This document shows, one piece after another, positions 23,943-24,868 of a stretch of DNA of 24,868 nucleotides. Within the stretch, counting starts at the first letter, position 1, and every line of letters begins with the position of its first letter. The stretch spans positions 1 through 24,868 of the forward strand of contig DPCK01000154.1 of assembly GCA_003516285.1 (NCBI GenBank), in the 5' to 3' direction. The notes beneath the pieces are model-generated. The model ran no database searches. It was not told where the DNA came from and was given only the letters and a program-made list of their open reading frames with translations. Position numbers and translations under genes: made by a program. The stretch comes from Lutibacter sp. Its GTDB lineage: Bacteria; Bacteroidota; Bacteroidia; Flavobacteriales; Flavobacteriaceae.

Positions 23943-24868
23943 TTAATTTAAAAATGTATTGCTAATTGAAAATATATAATCATAAATTGGGCTGTAAACC
24001 CCAGCCACTAAAATACCGATTGCCGCCAAAATCAATCCCAAGCGCATATAAACCGGACTTCTGAAATAAGGAATGGCTTGGTCGCTTTGTCTTAAAAACA
24101 TCGCTCTTACCACCAACAAATAGTAATACAAAGAAATGGTTGCATTTACCACCGCAATAAATACCAGAATGTAATATCCCTGACTTGCAGCAGCGGTATA
24201 TAAAAAGAATTTACCAAAGAAACCGGCCAATGGCGGTATACCTGCCAATGAAAACAATGCCAACATCATTAACAAACTCAATTTAGGATTGGTTCGGTAA
24301 AGTCCTTCATAATCGTTGATGTTTTCCTTATTTGAAAAAGAAGAAATCGCCTGAACAACGCCAAAAGCTCCTAAGTTTGAGAAAATATAAACTGCCACAA
24401 AATAAACGATGGTTGCGGTTCCTAAATTGTCGACCGACATTAAGCCCAACAATATAAAACCGGCCTGTGCAATAGATGAATAGGCCAGGAAACGTTTCAA
24501 ATTTTGTTGCCGTATCGCAAACAGGTTACCAATAAACATTGTGGCAATAATTACAATATAAATTATTTTGTGCCAAACCTCAATTAATGGTTTAAAGACC
24601 GTGAATAAAAGAATCATTAAAATAAGAACCGCGGCTCCTTTTGAAATTACCGACAAATAGGATGCAACATTAATGGGTGCGCCTTCATAAACATCAGCCG
24701 TCCAAAAATGAAATGGCGCCAACGAGATTTTAAATGCCAATCCCGAAAAGAAAAACACAAACGCTAAAATGGATAAATTGGAACTTGTCAATATTTCGGT
24801 CATCGAATCAAAATAAATGGTTCCGGTGGTTGCGTATAACAATGAAATACCAAATAATGCAGCTCCGG
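23943..24868 (-). CDS. nuoN: NADH-quinone oxidoreductase subunit N (5' end beyond window)
   Basis: The frame is open to the window edge (upstream codons read GAALFGIS before LLYATTG), so the gene starts outside and the TTG at 24842 is not the start. About 308 residues are visible, the C-terminal two thirds. Membrane subunit of respiratory complex I, one of the three antiporter-like proton channels. Seen: GLAFKISLAPFHFWTADVYE (with the helix-7 Lys and the conserved TxDVYEGAP loop), RQQNLKRFLAYSSIAQAGF (with conserved Lys), and FSLAGIPPLAGFFGKFFLY in the helix 11-12 region. About nine membrane helices are visible. As the usual last nuo gene, the remainder of the complex I operon should lie just beyond the right edge. 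Confidence 0.95.
   Translation of the reverse strand, partial: GAALFGISLLYATTGTIYFDSMTEILTSSNLSILAFVFFFSGLAFKISLAPFHFWTADVYEGAPINVASYLSVISKGAAVLILMILLFTVFKPLIEVWHKIIYIVIIATMFIGNLFAIRQQNLKRFLAYSSIAQAGFILLGLMSVDNLGTATIVYFVAVYIFSNLGAFGVVQAISSFSNKENINDYEGLYRTNPKLSLLMMLALFSLAGIPPLAGFFGKFFLYTAAASQGYYILVFIAVVNATISLYYYLLVVRAMFLRQSDQAIPYFRSPVYMRLGLILAAIGILVAGVYSPIYDYIFSISNTFLN

Noticed and set aside
1..24868. CRISPR arrays, tRNA or rRNA genes, transposases, phage or toxin-antitoxin genes
   Set aside because: Reading both strands, no regularly spaced repeats, structural RNA signatures or proteins of these families were recognised.

Overview
The window reads as a low-GC chromosome segment from a Flavobacteriia-like member of Bacteroidota. 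The grounds are a giant surface protein with a type IX secretion C-terminal signal, a PID-type C-terminal sorting protein, promoter-like TTG/TAnnTTTG elements, weak Shine-Dalgarno signals, and NuoN and DgkA sequences of that flavour. No tRNA, rRNA, CRISPR array, transposase or phage gene was recognised.

Layout. 1-5294 (+) is the 3' part of a very large secreted adhesin with Ig/HYR-like repeats, a LamG domain and a T9SS tail. It is followed by a 71-residue PID-CTERM-like protein (5399-5614). 5615-6462 holds a GNAT acetyltransferase (-) whose 3' end runs through a heptamer tandem repeat, plus two dispersed-type palindromic repeats. 6463-8176 (-) carries a divergent PurD-like ATP-grasp enzyme and a small secreted hypothetical protein. 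8515-8889 (+) is a small lipoprotein with its own promoter-like site.

The most interesting part is 9030-18600 (+), an apparently co-directional locus: a cytosolic PAS-PAS hybrid histidine kinase with a C-terminal HPt domain; a REC-only response regulator; a membrane-anchored HEAT-repeat protein; a processive-type family 2 glycosyltransferase (D, DxD, ED, QxxRW); an LTA-synthase/sulfatase-fold membrane enzyme fused to C-terminal TPRs; a TPR plus outer-membrane beta-barrel protein of the YaiO type; and a CYTH-domain protein. The parts match a synthase-dependent exopolysaccharide machine (inner-membrane polymerase, periplasmic modifying enzyme, TPR-barrel exporter) wired to a phosphorelay. I infer that the phosphorelay acts through REC and HEAT rather than through c-di-GMP. 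This is the best candidate for an undescribed system here.

18678-19202 (-) is a GC-poor GNAT gene bracketed by short inverted repeats, probably acquired. 19317-20830 (-) pairs a DgkA-type lipid kinase with a membrane protein that carries two tandem tyrosine/dual-specificity phosphatase-like domains, the second lacking the catalytic Cys and Arg. 21149-22966 (+) is a CPA1-type cation:proton antiporter with a C-terminal TrkA-N-like domain. 23030-23581 (+) is a SAM methyltransferase resembling phospholipid N-methyltransferases. The window ends inside nuoN (-), which is followed at 6 nt by a small conserved-looking protein of unknown role.
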